Below, piece after piece: positions 1 through 8,037 of a DNA stretch of 64,000 bases. The stretch is from Allobosea sp. AAP35. Lineage in GTDB: Bacteria > Pseudomonadota > Alphaproteobacteria > Rhizobiales > Beijerinckiaceae. The notes beneath the pieces were generated by a model. The model was not told the DNA's origin and did no database searches. It saw only the letters and a program-made list of their open reading frames with translations. A program made the position numbers and the translations under genes. Location: positions 434,001-498,000 of the forward strand of contig NZ_LJHQ01000003.1 of NCBI RefSeq assembly GCF_001295925.1, written 5' to 3'. Numbering within the stretch: position 1 is the stretch's first letter; each line of letters begins with the position of its first letter.

Positions 1-50
1 CGGGCCCTGACAAGATCGACCGGATGCGCCTGCAGGCCGACGCCAAGTAG
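1..50 (+). CDS. C-terminal end of a probable cyclophilin peptidyl-prolyl isomerase (partial)
   Basis: Only the last 15 codons are present, read in the frame starting at base 3 and ending in TAG at 48-50. The tail, PDKIDRMRLQADAK, resembles the end of the cyclophilin encoded 700 bases downstream ([14 protein letters not shown]). Pairs of cyclophilin genes in front of queA are common in Hyphomicrobiales, so this is most likely the first member of such a pair. The call rests on a short stretch of similarity plus context and could be wrong. Confidence 0.45.
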   Translation, partial: GPDKIDRMRLQADAK

Positions 51-51
51 T

Positions 52-735
52 ATGCGCGCGGGTCGGGCGGTTGACCGATTTCGCGCAAGCCTTTTGGTTC
101 GCGCAAGTCTGATCTGCTCTCTATCGCTGTCGTTCGTCGGCCCCGGGACTACGCAGGAAACCCGCGATTTTGGCCTGCCACCCGCCTCTGGCTCGCAAAA
201 TCCGGTCCTCCCGCCGCCATCGGGGTCGCAGAACCCGGTTCTGCCGCCGCCGAGCGGACAGCGCTATGTCCCGGGTGTCGGTGGGCCGTTTCGAGGGGAC
301 GATCTGCCCGGCAGCGGCGACCGCCGAACACAGCCGCCACCGCGTTCCGGCAGCGGCGAAATCGGCGTCGTCGGCGGAATCGACCCCTCGACGGAATCCT
401 TCAAGAGCGCCGCGCTCGATCGTCTGGGCGATATCGGACCGGCCCTGCGACGCTGCTGGACGCCCCCCGCCTTCGACGGCGCCGACAGCGGCGTGATGGC
501 GACCGTGCGGTTCAGCCTGCGCCGTGACGGCACGCTCTTCGGCCAACCCCGCGTGACCTGGGAAACGAAAAGATCCGATCCCGATCTACGCCGGCGCTTC
601 GTCGATTCGGTGGTGGCGGCGGTCCAGGCCTGCACACCAATGAGGTTGTCCCCGGCGCTGGGAGCCGCTATCGCGGGACGACCTTTGTCCATCCGCTTCC
701 ACGGCCGCGCGCCGTCCACTGAAAGGCCGATCTGA
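52..735 (+). CDS. Hypothetical exported protein with Pro-rich repeats and a TonB/TolA-like C-terminal domain
   Basis: A 227-residue protein of no family I can name with confidence. The N-terminus has basic residues followed by a hydrophobic stretch (about 14-35), consistent with a signal peptide or anchor. Residues about 43-68 carry a tandem Pro-rich repeat (unit close to PPSGSQNPVLP). The C-terminal half (about 118-220) contains ALRRCWTPP and MATVRFSLRRDG, which resemble the C-terminal fold of TonB and TolA proteins. It begins two bases after the preceding stop, and its TGA overlaps the next ATG (TGATG), so translation is probably coupled to the cyclophilin genes. A role in the periplasm or envelope is inferred only. 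Confidence 0.6.
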   Translation: MRAGRAVDRFRASLLVRASLICSLSLSFVGPGTTQETRDFGLPPASGSQNPVLPPPSGSQNPVLPPPSGQRYVPGVGGPFRGDDLPGSGDRRTQPPPRSGSGEIGVVGGIDPSTESFKSAALDRLGDIGPALRRCWTPPAFDGADSGVMATVRFSLRRDGTLFGQPRVTWETKRSDPDLRRRFVDSVVAAVQACTPMRLSPALGAAIAGRPLSIRFHGRAPSTERPI

Positions 736-1205
736 TGTCCCACGATCCCGAGAACACCCTCGTCATGGAAACCACCAAGGGCAAGGTGGTGATCAAGCTG
801 CGCCCCGACCTGGCGCCCAACCATGTCGAACGCCTCAAGCTGCTCGCTCGCGAGGGCTTCTATGACGGCATCGTCTTCCATCGCGTCATTGACGGCTTCA
901 TGGCGCAGGTCGGCTGCCCGCACGGCACCGGCACCGGCGGCTCGAAGCACCCCGACCTCGCCCAGGAGTTCAACGCCGAGCCGCATGTGCGCGGCGTCTG
1001 CTCGATGGCCCGCTCGCAGAACCCGAACTCGGCCAACAGCCAGTTCTTCATCGTCTTCGAGGACGCACGCTTCCTCGACAAGCAGTACACCGCCTGGGGC
1101 CAGGTCGTCGAAGGCATGGAGATCGTGGATAAGATCAAGCGCGGCGAGCCCGTGCGCGACCCCGATTCGATCGTCTCGATGAAGGTCCTGGCCGACGTCG
1201 CCTGA
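735..1205 (+). CDS. ppi: Peptidyl-prolyl cis-trans isomerase, cyclophilin type, cytoplasmic
   Basis: A 156-residue protein consisting of a single cyclophilin domain, which catalyses cis-trans isomerisation of Xaa-Pro bonds. The core motifs are visible: [11 protein letters not shown] around the catalytic Arg, then [16 protein letters not shown], which forms the substrate pocket. There is no signal peptide, so it should act in the cytoplasm like E. coli PpiB (164 residues). The start ATG overlaps the previous stop codon and the gene runs closely into queA, implying one operon. The family assignment is secure; physiological substrates cannot be inferred. Confidence 0.93.
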   Translation: MSHDPENTLVMETTKGKVVIKLRPDLAPNHVERLKLLAREGFYDGIVFHRVIDGFMAQVGCPHGTGTGGSKHPDLAQEFNAEPHVRGVCSMARSQNPNSANSQFFIVFEDARFLDKQYTAWGQVVEGMEIVDKIKRGEPVRDPDSIVSMKVLADVA

Positions 1206-1213
1206 GCCGGACC

Positions 1214-2317
1214 GTGGATGTCGGTCTTTTCGATTTCGACCTCCCCGAAGACCGCATCGCGCTGAGGCCCGCCAGCCCGCGCGATGCGGCGCGTCTGCTC
1301 GTCGTCCGGCCCGATGCGGTTAAGCTGTTCGAGGATCGCGGCATCCGCGACCTCGTAAGTCTGCTTGAGCCGGGCGACGCACTCGTGCTCAACGACACGC
1401 GCGTGATCCCCTCGCGTCTTTATGGCCGCCGCGCCCGGGGCGAGACTTCGGCGCGCGTCGAGATCATGCTGCACAAGCGCGAGGCCCAGGATCGCTGGCT
1501 CGCCTTCGCGCGGCCGGCCAAGAAGCTGGCTCTGGGCGAGACGATCGTCTTTGAAAATGCGCTCGAGGGCGCCGCCTGCGAACTCGGCAGGCTGCAGGCG
1601 GAGGTTGTCGCCAAGGCGGATGGCGGGGAAGTCGAACTGCGCTTTGCGCTGTCGGGTCCTCATCTCGACGAGGCCATCGCGCGCCTGGGCGAACTCCCGC
1701 TACCGCCCTATATCGCCGGCAAACGCGCCACCGACGCGGCCGATGCGAGCGATTACCAGACGATGCATGCCCGCACCGATGGGGCGGTTGCGGCGCCGAC
1801 CGCGGGCCTGCATTTCACGCCGGAGCTTGTCGCGGCGCTGGAAGCCCGCGGCGTGACCCGCCATCTGGTGACCTTGCATGTCGGCGCCGGCACCTTCCTG
1901 CCGGTGAAGGCTGACGACACCGACGATCACCGCATGCATGCCGAATGGGGAAGTGTTTCGCCGCCAACGGCCTCGGCGCTGAACGCCGTCCGTGCAAGGG
2001 GAGGGCGGATCGTCGCGGTCGGGACCACCTCGCTGCGGCTCCTCGAAAGCGCTACGGGCGAGGATGGCGTCATCGCCCCGTTTTCAGGCGACACCGCGAT
2101 CTTCATCACGCCTGGCTATCGCTTCCGGGCCGTCGATCTGTTGCTGACCAATTTTCATTTGCCACGCTCGACCCTGTTCATGCTGGTTTCGGCCTTTTGC
2201 GGGCTGGATGTGATGAAGCGGGCCTATGCGCACGCCATCGCGGGCGGCTATCGCTTCTACTCCTATGGCGATGGCAGCCTGTTGCATCGGGCAGAGCCCG
2301 ATCAATCGAGGCTTTGA
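1214..2317 (+). CDS. queA: S-adenosylmethionine:tRNA ribosyltransferase-isomerase QueA
   Basis: The 367-residue protein covers the full length of the QueA family. It converts preQ1 at position 34 of certain tRNAs to epoxyqueuosine, using the ribosyl part of S-adenosylmethionine. The N-terminus ([15 protein letters not shown]) and the motifs [30 protein letters not shown] and [12 protein letters not shown] are all present. Translation starts at GTG 1214, eight bases after the cyclophilin stop. The tgt gene, which supplies the preceding step and often follows queA in this order, is not here; a palindromic repeat occupies that position. Confidence 0.97.
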   Translation: MDVGLFDFDLPEDRIALRPASPRDAARLLVVRPDAVKLFEDRGIRDLVSLLEPGDALVLNDTRVIPSRLYGRRARGETSARVEIMLHKREAQDRWLAFARPAKKLALGETIVFENALEGAACELGRLQAEVVAKADGGEVELRFALSGPHLDEAIARLGELPLPPYIAGKRATDAADASDYQTMHARTDGAVAAPTAGLHFTPELVAALEARGVTRHLVTLHVGAGTFLPVKADDTDDHRMHAEWGSVSPPTASALNAVRARGGRIVAVGTTSLRLLESATGEDGVIAPFSGDTAIFITPGYRFRAVDLLLTNFHLPRSTLFMLVSAFCGLDVMKRAYAHAIAGGYRFYSYGDGSLLHRAEPDQSRL

Positions 2318-2328
2318 CGGGCGTCTTT

Positions 2329-2407
2329 CGTCATTGCGAGCGCAGCGAAGCAATCCAGAAGGGGATGCTTGACGTCTCTGGATTGTTTCGCTGCGCTCGC
2401 AATAACG
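2329..2407. repeat. REP-like palindromic intergenic repeat 1
   Basis: Two 31-base arms (2329-2359 and 2377-2407) are complementary at all but two positions, around a 17-base loop. The left arm begins CGTCATTGCGAGCGCAGCG. Repeats beginning CGTCATTGCGAGCG are widespread between genes in alphaproteobacterial genomes. It could act as a terminator or mRNA stabiliser after queA. No T-run follows, so a classical terminator is not indicated. Confidence 0.85.
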
Positions 2408-2499
2408 ACAGCGACCCGTCGCAGGAAAATCCTGTTCCGGCTCGCCATTGGCGACTGAAAATGCTACCCGGCACCACCACACAGGAATACTGACGGACC

Positions 2500-3162
2500 A
2501 TGGCCGATATTTTCCGCGAGATCGATGAGGAAGTCCGCCGCGACAAGGCGGCGGAGCTCTGGAAGAAATATGGCTGGCTCTTCACAGGCCTGGCGGTTCT
2601 CGCTGTGCTTGCCGTCGCGGGTTGGCAGTTCTGGCTCTATCGCGAGCAGCAAGCGTCGCAGGTCGTCGGCGGCCGGCTTGAGGCTGCGCTGAAGGCTTCG
2701 CGCGACGGCAACGGCTCGGAAGCCGAAACGATATTGGGTGGTCTCGTCGCCAGCGCGCCGACCGGATACCGCCAAATCGCCCGCTTTCGCCTCGCGGCGG
2801 AAACCGCCAAGCGCGATGCCACCGTGGGCGCGACCGCGTTCGACCTGATCGCCGCCGACGGCGCGCTGCCGCAGCTTTATCGCGACCTCGCCCGTCTGCG
2901 CGCCGGCATGCTGCGGGTCGACCTCGTGCCTTATGCCGAGCTTCGGCAGGGGCTGGAGCCGCTGGCGACCGCGCAAGGCGTCTGGCGCCATTCGGCCCGT
3001 GAGTTCCTCGGCATCGCCGCGCTCAAGGCCAATCTGTTCGAAGACGCGGGCCGCTGGTTCGATGCCATCGTGACCGACCCGCAATCGCCTGCGGTGCTGC
3101 GCCAGCGCACGGAACTCTATCTGGCGCTGGTGCGCGGCGGGCCCGTCGAGACCAAGAACTGA
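2500..3162 (+). CDS. Membrane-anchored TPR-like protein, YfgM family
   Basis: A 220-residue protein with a cytoplasmic N-terminus (FREIDEEVRRDKAAELWKKY), one transmembrane helix at about 27-47 and a helical, Ala-rich periplasmic part. That layout is typical of the YfgM/DUF2659 tetratricopeptide-like family, which in gammaproteobacteria associates with the Sec translocon and periplasmic chaperones. The gene lies just upstream of der, the usual place for this family. In other species bamB often sits between them; here it does not. The family call is good; the function is transferred from relatives. Confidence 0.8.
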   Translation: MADIFREIDEEVRRDKAAELWKKYGWLFTGLAVLAVLAVAGWQFWLYREQQASQVVGGRLEAALKASRDGNGSEAETILGGLVASAPTGYRQIARFRLAAETAKRDATVGATAFDLIAADGALPQLYRDLARLRAGMLRVDLVPYAELRQGLEPLATAQGVWRHSAREFLGIAALKANLFEDAGRWFDAIVTDPQSPAVLRQRTELYLALVRGGPVETKN

Positions 3163-3180
3163 CCGACCTTAGATTACGGA

Positions 3181-3298
3181 CGCCGTCATCCCGGGCGACC
3201 GCAGGGAGACCCGGGATCCATGCCTGAACCTTTCAGGCAAAGGCTCCGGCATGGATCCCGGATCGGCGCCGCTTCGCAGCTTGTCCGGGATGACGGCG
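3181..3298. repeat. Compound palindromic intergenic repeat 2
   Basis: Nested inverted repeats fill the gap before der. The outer arms are CGCCGTCATCCCGG (3181-3194) and its exact complement at 3285-3298. The middle arms CCGGGATCCATGCC (3211-3224) pair with 3248-3261. An inner hairpin TGCCTGAA/TTCAGGCA lies at 3221-3239, so alternative pairings compete. Repeat 4 at 5598 shares the GTCATCCCGG, CCGGGATCCATGCC and TGCCTGAACCT pieces, so both belong to one dispersed family. Confidence 0.85.
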
Positions 3299-3317
3299 TA
3301 ACAGGACATAATGTAGA

Positions 3318-4739
3318 ATGACCGCCACCGTCGCCATCATAGGCCGCCCCAATGTCGGCAAGTCGACGCTGTTCAATCGGCTCGTCGGCAAGAAGCTTGC
3401 GCTCGTCGACGATCTTCCGGGCGTGACGCGTGACCGGCGCGAGGGGGAGGCCTCGCTTGGCCATCTGCGCTTCAACATCGTCGATACCGCCGGGCTCGAA
3501 GAGGCCGATCCGGCCTCGCTCGCCGGCCGCATGCGCGCGCAGACTCAAACCGCCATCGACGAGGCCGACGTCATCCTGTTCATGATCGATGCCAGGCTCG
3601 GCCTGACGCCGATGGACCAGCCCTTCGCCGATCTCGTGCGCAAATCCGGCAAGCCGGTCATCCTGCTTGCCAACAAGGCGGAAGGGAAGAAGGGTCTCGA
3701 CGGCATCTTCGAATCCTATGCGCTTGGCCTGGGCGATCCCGTGCCGTTCTCGGCCGAGCATGGCGAGGGCACGTCCGACCTGCTGGAGGCGCTCGCGCCT
3801 TATGTCGATGTCGAGCCGGAGGAGGAAGAGCCCTTCGACGAGAGCTATGGCGACAAGCGCTGGGTCGAGGCGCCGGCCGCCTTCGTCGATGAGGAGGCGG
3901 AGTACAACGACCCCAACAAGCCGCTGCGCGTCACCATCATCGGCCGCCCCAATGCCGGCAAGTCGACGCTGGTCAACCGCATGATTGGCGAGGAGCGCCT
4001 GCTGACCGGACCCGAGGCCGGCATCACCCGCGACACCATCTCGGTCGACTATGAATGGCGCGGGCGCCCGGTAAAACTCTTCGATACGGCCGGCATGCGC
4101 AAGCGCGCTCGCATCGAGGAGAAGCTGGAGAAAATGTCGGTGCAGGATGCGCTGCGCGCCATCCGCTTCGCCGAGGTCGTGGTCGTGCTGCTGGACGCCA
4201 CCATCCCCTTTGAGAAGCAGGACCTGACGCTGGTCGACTTCACCGAGCGCGAGGGCCGCACCGTCGTCATCGGCCTGAACAAATGGGATCTCGTCGCCGA
4301 CAAGAACGGCCTTCTCGCCGAGCTCAAGGAGAAGGCCACGCATCTGCTCGCACAGGTGCGCGGTGTGCCGATCATTCCGCTCTCGGGGCTGGCCGGCGAG
4401 GGCATCGACCGACTGATGCAGGCGGTGTTTCAGGCTTACGACGTCTGGAATCGCCGCGTCTCGACGGCGAAGATCAACCGCTGGCTCGAAGGTGTGCTCT
4501 CGGCCCATCCGCCGCCAGCCGTGGCCGGCCGGCGCATCAAGGTCCGTTACATGACGCAGGCCAAGGCCCGCCCTCCGACCTTCGCGCTGTTCGGCAACCA
4601 GCTCGACCATCTGCCGGTGTCCTACACCCGCTACCTCGTCAACAATCTGCGCGAGGCCTTCGACCTGCCGGGCACGCCGATCCGCCTGCACACGCGCGGC
4701 GGCGAGAACCCCTACGACAAGAACAAGCGGGCGGGGTAG
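3318..4739 (+). CDS. der: Ribosome-assembly GTPase Der (EngA)
   Basis: A 473-residue protein with the tandem GTPase layout unique to Der, required for maturation of the 50S ribosomal subunit. The first G domain has [19 protein letters not shown] and NKAE; the second has [19 protein letters not shown] and NKWD. An acidic linker ([10 protein letters not shown]) separates the domains. The C-terminal 120 residues, including [11 protein letters not shown] and [10 protein letters not shown], form the KH-like domain. Length and domain order are normal for the family. It is flanked on both sides by palindromic repeats. Confidence 0.98.
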   Translation: MTATVAIIGRPNVGKSTLFNRLVGKKLALVDDLPGVTRDRREGEASLGHLRFNIVDTAGLEEADPASLAGRMRAQTQTAIDEADVILFMIDARLGLTPMDQPFADLVRKSGKPVILLANKAEGKKGLDGIFESYALGLGDPVPFSAEHGEGTSDLLEALAPYVDVEPEEEEPFDESYGDKRWVEAPAAFVDEEAEYNDPNKPLRVTIIGRPNAGKSTLVNRMIGEERLLTGPEAGITRDTISVDYEWRGRPVKLFDTAGMRKRARIEEKLEKMSVQDALRAIRFAEVVVVLLDATIPFEKQDLTLVDFTEREGRTVVIGLNKWDLVADKNGLLAELKEKATHLLAQVRGVPIIPLSGLAGEGIDRLMQAVFQAYDVWNRRVSTAKINRWLEGVLSAHPPPAVAGRRIKVRYMTQAKARPPTFALFGNQLDHLPVSYTRYLVNNLREAFDLPGTPIRLHTRGGENPYDKNKRAG

Positions 4740-4747
4740 GGAGCCGC

Positions 4748-4824
4748 CGTTATTCTCGGGCGAAGCGAAGCGCAGACCCGAAAATCTCCTGCAAGAGCTG
4801 CTCGGGTCAAGCCCGAGCATGACG
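4748..4824. repeat. Palindromic intergenic repeat 3, between convergent genes
   Basis: The outer arms CGTTATTCTCGGG (4748-4760) and CCCGAGCATGACG (4812-4824) are complementary at 11 of 13 positions. An inner hairpin GCTCGGG-TCAAG-CCCGAGC lies at 4800-4818. It lies between der (plus) and the SDR gene (minus), where it could end transcription from both sides. It is closely related to repeat 5 at 9439. Confidence 0.8.
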
Positions 4825-4832
4825 CCCGCGGG

Positions 4833-5573
4833 CTACAGCGGCATCTGCGGCGTCAGCACCTTGCCCTGCGGGAAGTCGAAGATCTTCCCCGTCTCAGCCC
4901 AGTCCGGCGAGGCGATTGCGACGAGATGCGGCGCCAGGTCTTCCGGCGTCTTCAGCGTCAGCGGGTCTTCGCCCGGCATCGCCTCGGCCCGCATCCGCGT
5001 GCGCAGCGGCCCAGGATTGACCATCATCACCTTCAGCGGCGTCGTCGCGGTCTCGGCGGCGTAGGTCCGCCCCATCGCCTCGACGGCTGCCTTGGAGATC
5101 GAATAGGGCCCCCAATAGGCCGAGCATTTATGCGCCGCGCCTGAGGACATCAGGATCACGCGGGCAGCATCCGAAGCCTGGAGTGCCGGCTCCAGCGATT
5201 TCAGCAGGCGCCAATTGGCGGTGACATTCGTGTCGAAGACCTTGGCCCATTCCTTGGGCGAGGCATGCGTCAGCGGCGAGAGCGGGCCCAGGATGCCGGC
5301 ATTGGCGAACAGGATGTCGAGCTTGCCCCAGCGCTGCAGCAGCGCCGGGCCGAGCTTCTCGATCGCCGGCGCATCGCCGAGGTCGAGAGGCACCAGCGTC
5401 GCCGCGCCACCCGCTGCACGGATCTCGTCGTCGAGTTCCTCCAGCGCACCGCTGGTGCGCGCCAAGGCGATGACATGGGCGCCGGCCTGCGCGAAGGCGA
5501 GAGCAGCCGCCCGCCCGATGCCGCGCGAGGCGCCGGTGACGAGCGCGATGCGTCCGGAGAGAGGAGTGTCCAT
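4833..5573 (-). CDS. Short-chain dehydrogenase/reductase of unknown substrate
   Basis: A 246-residue classical SDR oxidoreductase. It has the NAD(P)-binding motif TGASRGIG (13-20), NAG (91-93), a Ser in ILMSSG (about 143-144) and the catalytic Tyr157-x3-Lys161 in YSISK. Genes of this type often lie downstream of purF in Hyphomicrobiales, but a 157-base gap containing a palindromic repeat separates them here. The substrate cannot be told from sequence. The C-terminus contains TGKIFDFPQGKVLTPQ, a tail seen in a subgroup of alphaproteobacterial SDRs. Confidence 0.88.
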   Translation of the reverse strand: MDTPLSGRIALVTGASRGIGRAAALAFAQAGAHVIALARTSGALEELDDEIRAAGGAATLVPLDLGDAPAIEKLGPALLQRWGKLDILFANAGILGPLSPLTHASPKEWAKVFDTNVTANWRLLKSLEPALQASDAARVILMSSGAAHKCSAYWGPYSISKAAVEAMGRTYAAETATTPLKVMMVNPGPLRTRMRAEAMPGEDPLTLKTPEDLAPHLVAIASPDWAETGKIFDFPQGKVLTPQMPL

Positions 5574-5597
5574 GGCGGTGCTTTTCCAGATGAAAGT

Positions 5598-5713
5598 GTC
5601 ATCCCGGACGAGCGGCGTAGCCGCGCCGATCCGGGATCCATGCCTGAACCTGATAGGATAGTGTTCCGGAATGAATTCCGGGTCTTCGCTTCGCTACGCC
5701 CGCAATGACGGCG
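5598..5713. repeat. Compound palindromic intergenic repeat 4
   Basis: The element begins GTCATCCCGGACGAGC and ends GCAATGACGGCG, with internal pairing GATCCGGGATCC and TTCCGGAATGAATTCCGG. It shares CCGGGATCCATGCCTGAACC with repeat 2 and GTCTTCGCTTCGCT with the repeat 3/5 type, so it looks like a mosaic of the two families. It fills the gap between purF and the SDR gene on the minus strand. Confidence 0.75.
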
Positions 5714-5730
5714 ACAAAGGTGGAATGTCC

Positions 5731-7203
5731 TCAGCCCGCCTCTGCGAGGAGCGAGATCTGCTGCTTGGCGCTCTCGCCGATCACGTCGGTCAGCAATGTC
5801 GGATAATCGCCGGTGAAGCAGTGATCGGTGAATTGCGGCCGCAGCGGATCGCGCCGTTCATGGCCCATGGCGCGGTAGAGCCCGTCGACCGAGAGGAACG
5901 CCAGGGAATCGGCGCCGACGAACTCGCGCATCTCCTCCAGCGAATGGGTCGCCGCCAGGAGCTTCTCGCGGTCGGGCGTGTCGATACCGTAATAGTCGGG
6001 ATGGGTGATTGGCGGGGAGGAGATACGGAAATGCACCTCGCGGGCCCCGGCCTCGCGCATCATCTTGACGATCTTGTAGGAGGTCGTGCCGCGCACGATC
6101 GAATCATCGACCAGCACGATGCTCTTGCCTTCGACGACCGAGCGGTTGGCGGAATGCTTCAGCTTGACCCCGAGCTCGCGCACCTTCTGCGTCGGCTCGA
6201 TGAAGGTCCGGCCGACATAGTGGTTGCGGATGATGCCGAGCTCGAAGGGGATGCCGCTCGCCTGCGAGAAACCCAGCGCGGCGGGCACGCCGGAATCGGG
6301 CACGGGCACGATCACGTCGGCATTCGCCGGGGCCTCGGCCGCGAGCTGTGCGCCCATCGCCTTGCGGCGCTCATAGATGCTGCGCCCCTTCACGATCGAA
6401 TCGGGCCGGGCGAAATAGATGTATTCGAAGATGCAGGGCCGCTCGGCGACAGGCGGGAAGGGCTTGTGGCTCTCGATCCCGCTCTCGGAGATGACGACGA
6501 CCTCGCCATTCTCGATCTCCCGGATGAACTTGGCGCCGATGATGTCGAGCGCGCAGGTCTCGGATGTCAGGATCGGTGCGCCGTCGAGCTCGCCCAGCAC
6601 CAGCGGGCGGATGCCCAGCGGGTCGCGTGCGCCGATGAGCTTCTTGTTGGTGATGCCGACAAAGGCATAGGCGCCCTCGATCTGCCGGATCGCCTCGACG
6701 AAACGCTCGATGAAGCGCGGCTTGCGGCTGCGGGCGACGAGATGCAGCAGCACTTCGGTGTCGGAGGTCGACTGGTAGATCGCCCCGTCGCGCACGAGGT
6801 TGCGCCGCAGCGTCAGCCCATTGGTGAGGTTGCCGTTATGGGCGACCGCGAAACCGCCGCCATGCAATTCGGCAAACAGCGGCTGGACATTGCGCAGGAT
6901 CGTCTCGCCGGTCGTCGAATAGCGCACATGGCCGATCGCCTGCGTACCCCTGAGCTTGTCGATGACCGAGGCTTCGGAGAAGGCGTCGCCGACCAGTCCA
7001 AGGCGCCGCTCCGACTGGAAGCGCGCACCGTCGAAGGACACGATGCCGGCAGCCTCCTGGCCGCGATGCTGGAGCGCATGCAGGCCGAGCGCGGTGAGCG
7101 CGGCGGCATCGGCATGCCCGAAGATCCCGAACACGCCGCACTCCTCGCGCAGACGGTCGGCATAAGGATCGAAAGCGGCCTCAGTCTCGGTGGTCGAGAT
7201 CAT
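5731..7203 (-). CDS. purF: Amidophosphoribosyltransferase PurF
   Basis: PurF makes 5-phosphoribosylamine from PRPP and glutamine, the first committed step of purine synthesis. I place the start at ATG 7203, preceded by AGGAG seven bases upstream; a longer reading from 7230 has no such site. The nucleophile is Cys22 in REECGVFGIFGH, so about 21 residues must be removed as a propeptide, as in the B. subtilis-type enzyme. The PRPP motif is VLVDDSIVRGTTS. Most positions that hold iron-sulfur ligands in the B. subtilis enzyme appear changed (HPDYYGID, TDHCFTGDYP). It follows cvpA, a widely conserved pairing. Confidence 0.97.
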   Translation of the reverse strand: MISTTETEAAFDPYADRLREECGVFGIFGHADAAALTALGLHALQHRGQEAAGIVSFDGARFQSERRLGLVGDAFSEASVIDKLRGTQAIGHVRYSTTGETILRNVQPLFAELHGGGFAVAHNGNLTNGLTLRRNLVRDGAIYQSTSDTEVLLHLVARSRKPRFIERFVEAIRQIEGAYAFVGITNKKLIGARDPLGIRPLVLGELDGAPILTSETCALDIIGAKFIREIENGEVVVISESGIESHKPFPPVAERPCIFEYIYFARPDSIVKGRSIYERRKAMGAQLAAEAPANADVIVPVPDSGVPAALGFSQASGIPFELGIIRNHYVGRTFIEPTQKVRELGVKLKHSANRSVVEGKSIVLVDDSIVRGTTSYKIVKMMREAGAREVHFRISSPPITHPDYYGIDTPDREKLLAATHSLEEMREFVGADSLAFLSVDGLYRAMGHERRDPLRPQFTDHCFTGDYPTLLTDVIGESAKQQISLLAEAG

Positions 7204-7247
7204 ATCAAGGCTCCTGCACGGGGGACGCAACTGTCCTTACGCGCGAA

Positions 7248-7931
7248 TTAGGGACGTGTTGGGGCAGGCGTGGTCGGACGGGTGGCGTCGATGGCACGCT
7301 GCAGTGCCTGTCGGTCGGGGGCATTGGGGGCCTCGGTGCGGCGCTGCGGGTCCACCGTTGGGTTGGCCGGCGAACGCGGCTCCTCGGCGGGGGCGTCAAC
7401 AGGCTCGCCCTCGGCCCTCGGATTGAGGAGTTTCTTGATGAAATCGGCGTTGACGTCCTGCGGCAGCATCGTGAGCAACGAGCGTCCGGTCTCCTCGAGC
7501 ATCGGCTTGGCCTTGGCGTCGCGGGCCCAGATCGGCATGTTCTTGTCGCCCATCAGCGCGGCGAAGAAGAGATAGCCGATCACTGCGAGCAGCACCCCGC
7601 GAGCCGCGCCGAAGACGAAGCCGAGCGTCCGGTCGAGCGCGCCGATGCGCGAATCGAGCACGAAATCCGAGATCCGCGCCGTCACCAGCGACACCACGAT
7701 CAGCGTGACCAGGAACAGCGAGGCGATCGAGGCGATCAGCGCTATTGTGTCGTTTGGGATGTACTGCTTCAGGATCGGCAGCATCTGCGGGTGGAACACC
7801 CAGGCGACCGCCGCCGCGGCTGCCCAGGAGACGATCGCCAGCACCTCGCGGGTGAGACCGCGCACGGCCGCCAGCAAAGCCGAGATCAAAACCACGCCGA
7901 TGACAGCGAGATCGAGAATGGTCACAGGCAT
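7248..7931 (-). CDS. cvpA: CvpA family inner-membrane protein
   Basis: A 227-residue protein whose first 130 residues contain about four hydrophobic segments, the CvpA domain. In E. coli CvpA is needed for colicin V production and envelope tolerance; its molecular role is unknown. The C-terminal 70 residues are polar and Pro-rich (EEPRSPANPTVDP) and probably disordered in the cytoplasm. It ends 44 bases before the purF start, the classical cvpA-purF order, and lies downstream of radA. Confidence 0.92.
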   Translation of the reverse strand: MPVTILDLAVIGVVLISALLAAVRGLTREVLAIVSWAAAAAVAWVFHPQMLPILKQYIPNDTIALIASIASLFLVTLIVVSLVTARISDFVLDSRIGALDRTLGFVFGAARGVLLAVIGYLFFAALMGDKNMPIWARDAKAKPMLEETGRSLLTMLPQDVNADFIKKLLNPRAEGEPVDAPAEEPRSPANPTVDPQRRTEAPNAPDRQALQRAIDATRPTTPAPTRP

Positions 7932-8037
7932 GGAGGAGCCGCTTCTTTAGGGTCTCGGAATGGCCTGCAACAGATGGGCTGGCCGCATGGGCTTTGCTAT
8001 ACGCGCTCGTGCCGTCTGCGTCACTATTGCGAAACCG

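Noticed and set aside
3186-4820. 544-codon minus-strand frame opposite der
   Set aside because: Shadow of der, and it begins inside repeat 3 and ends in repeat 2.
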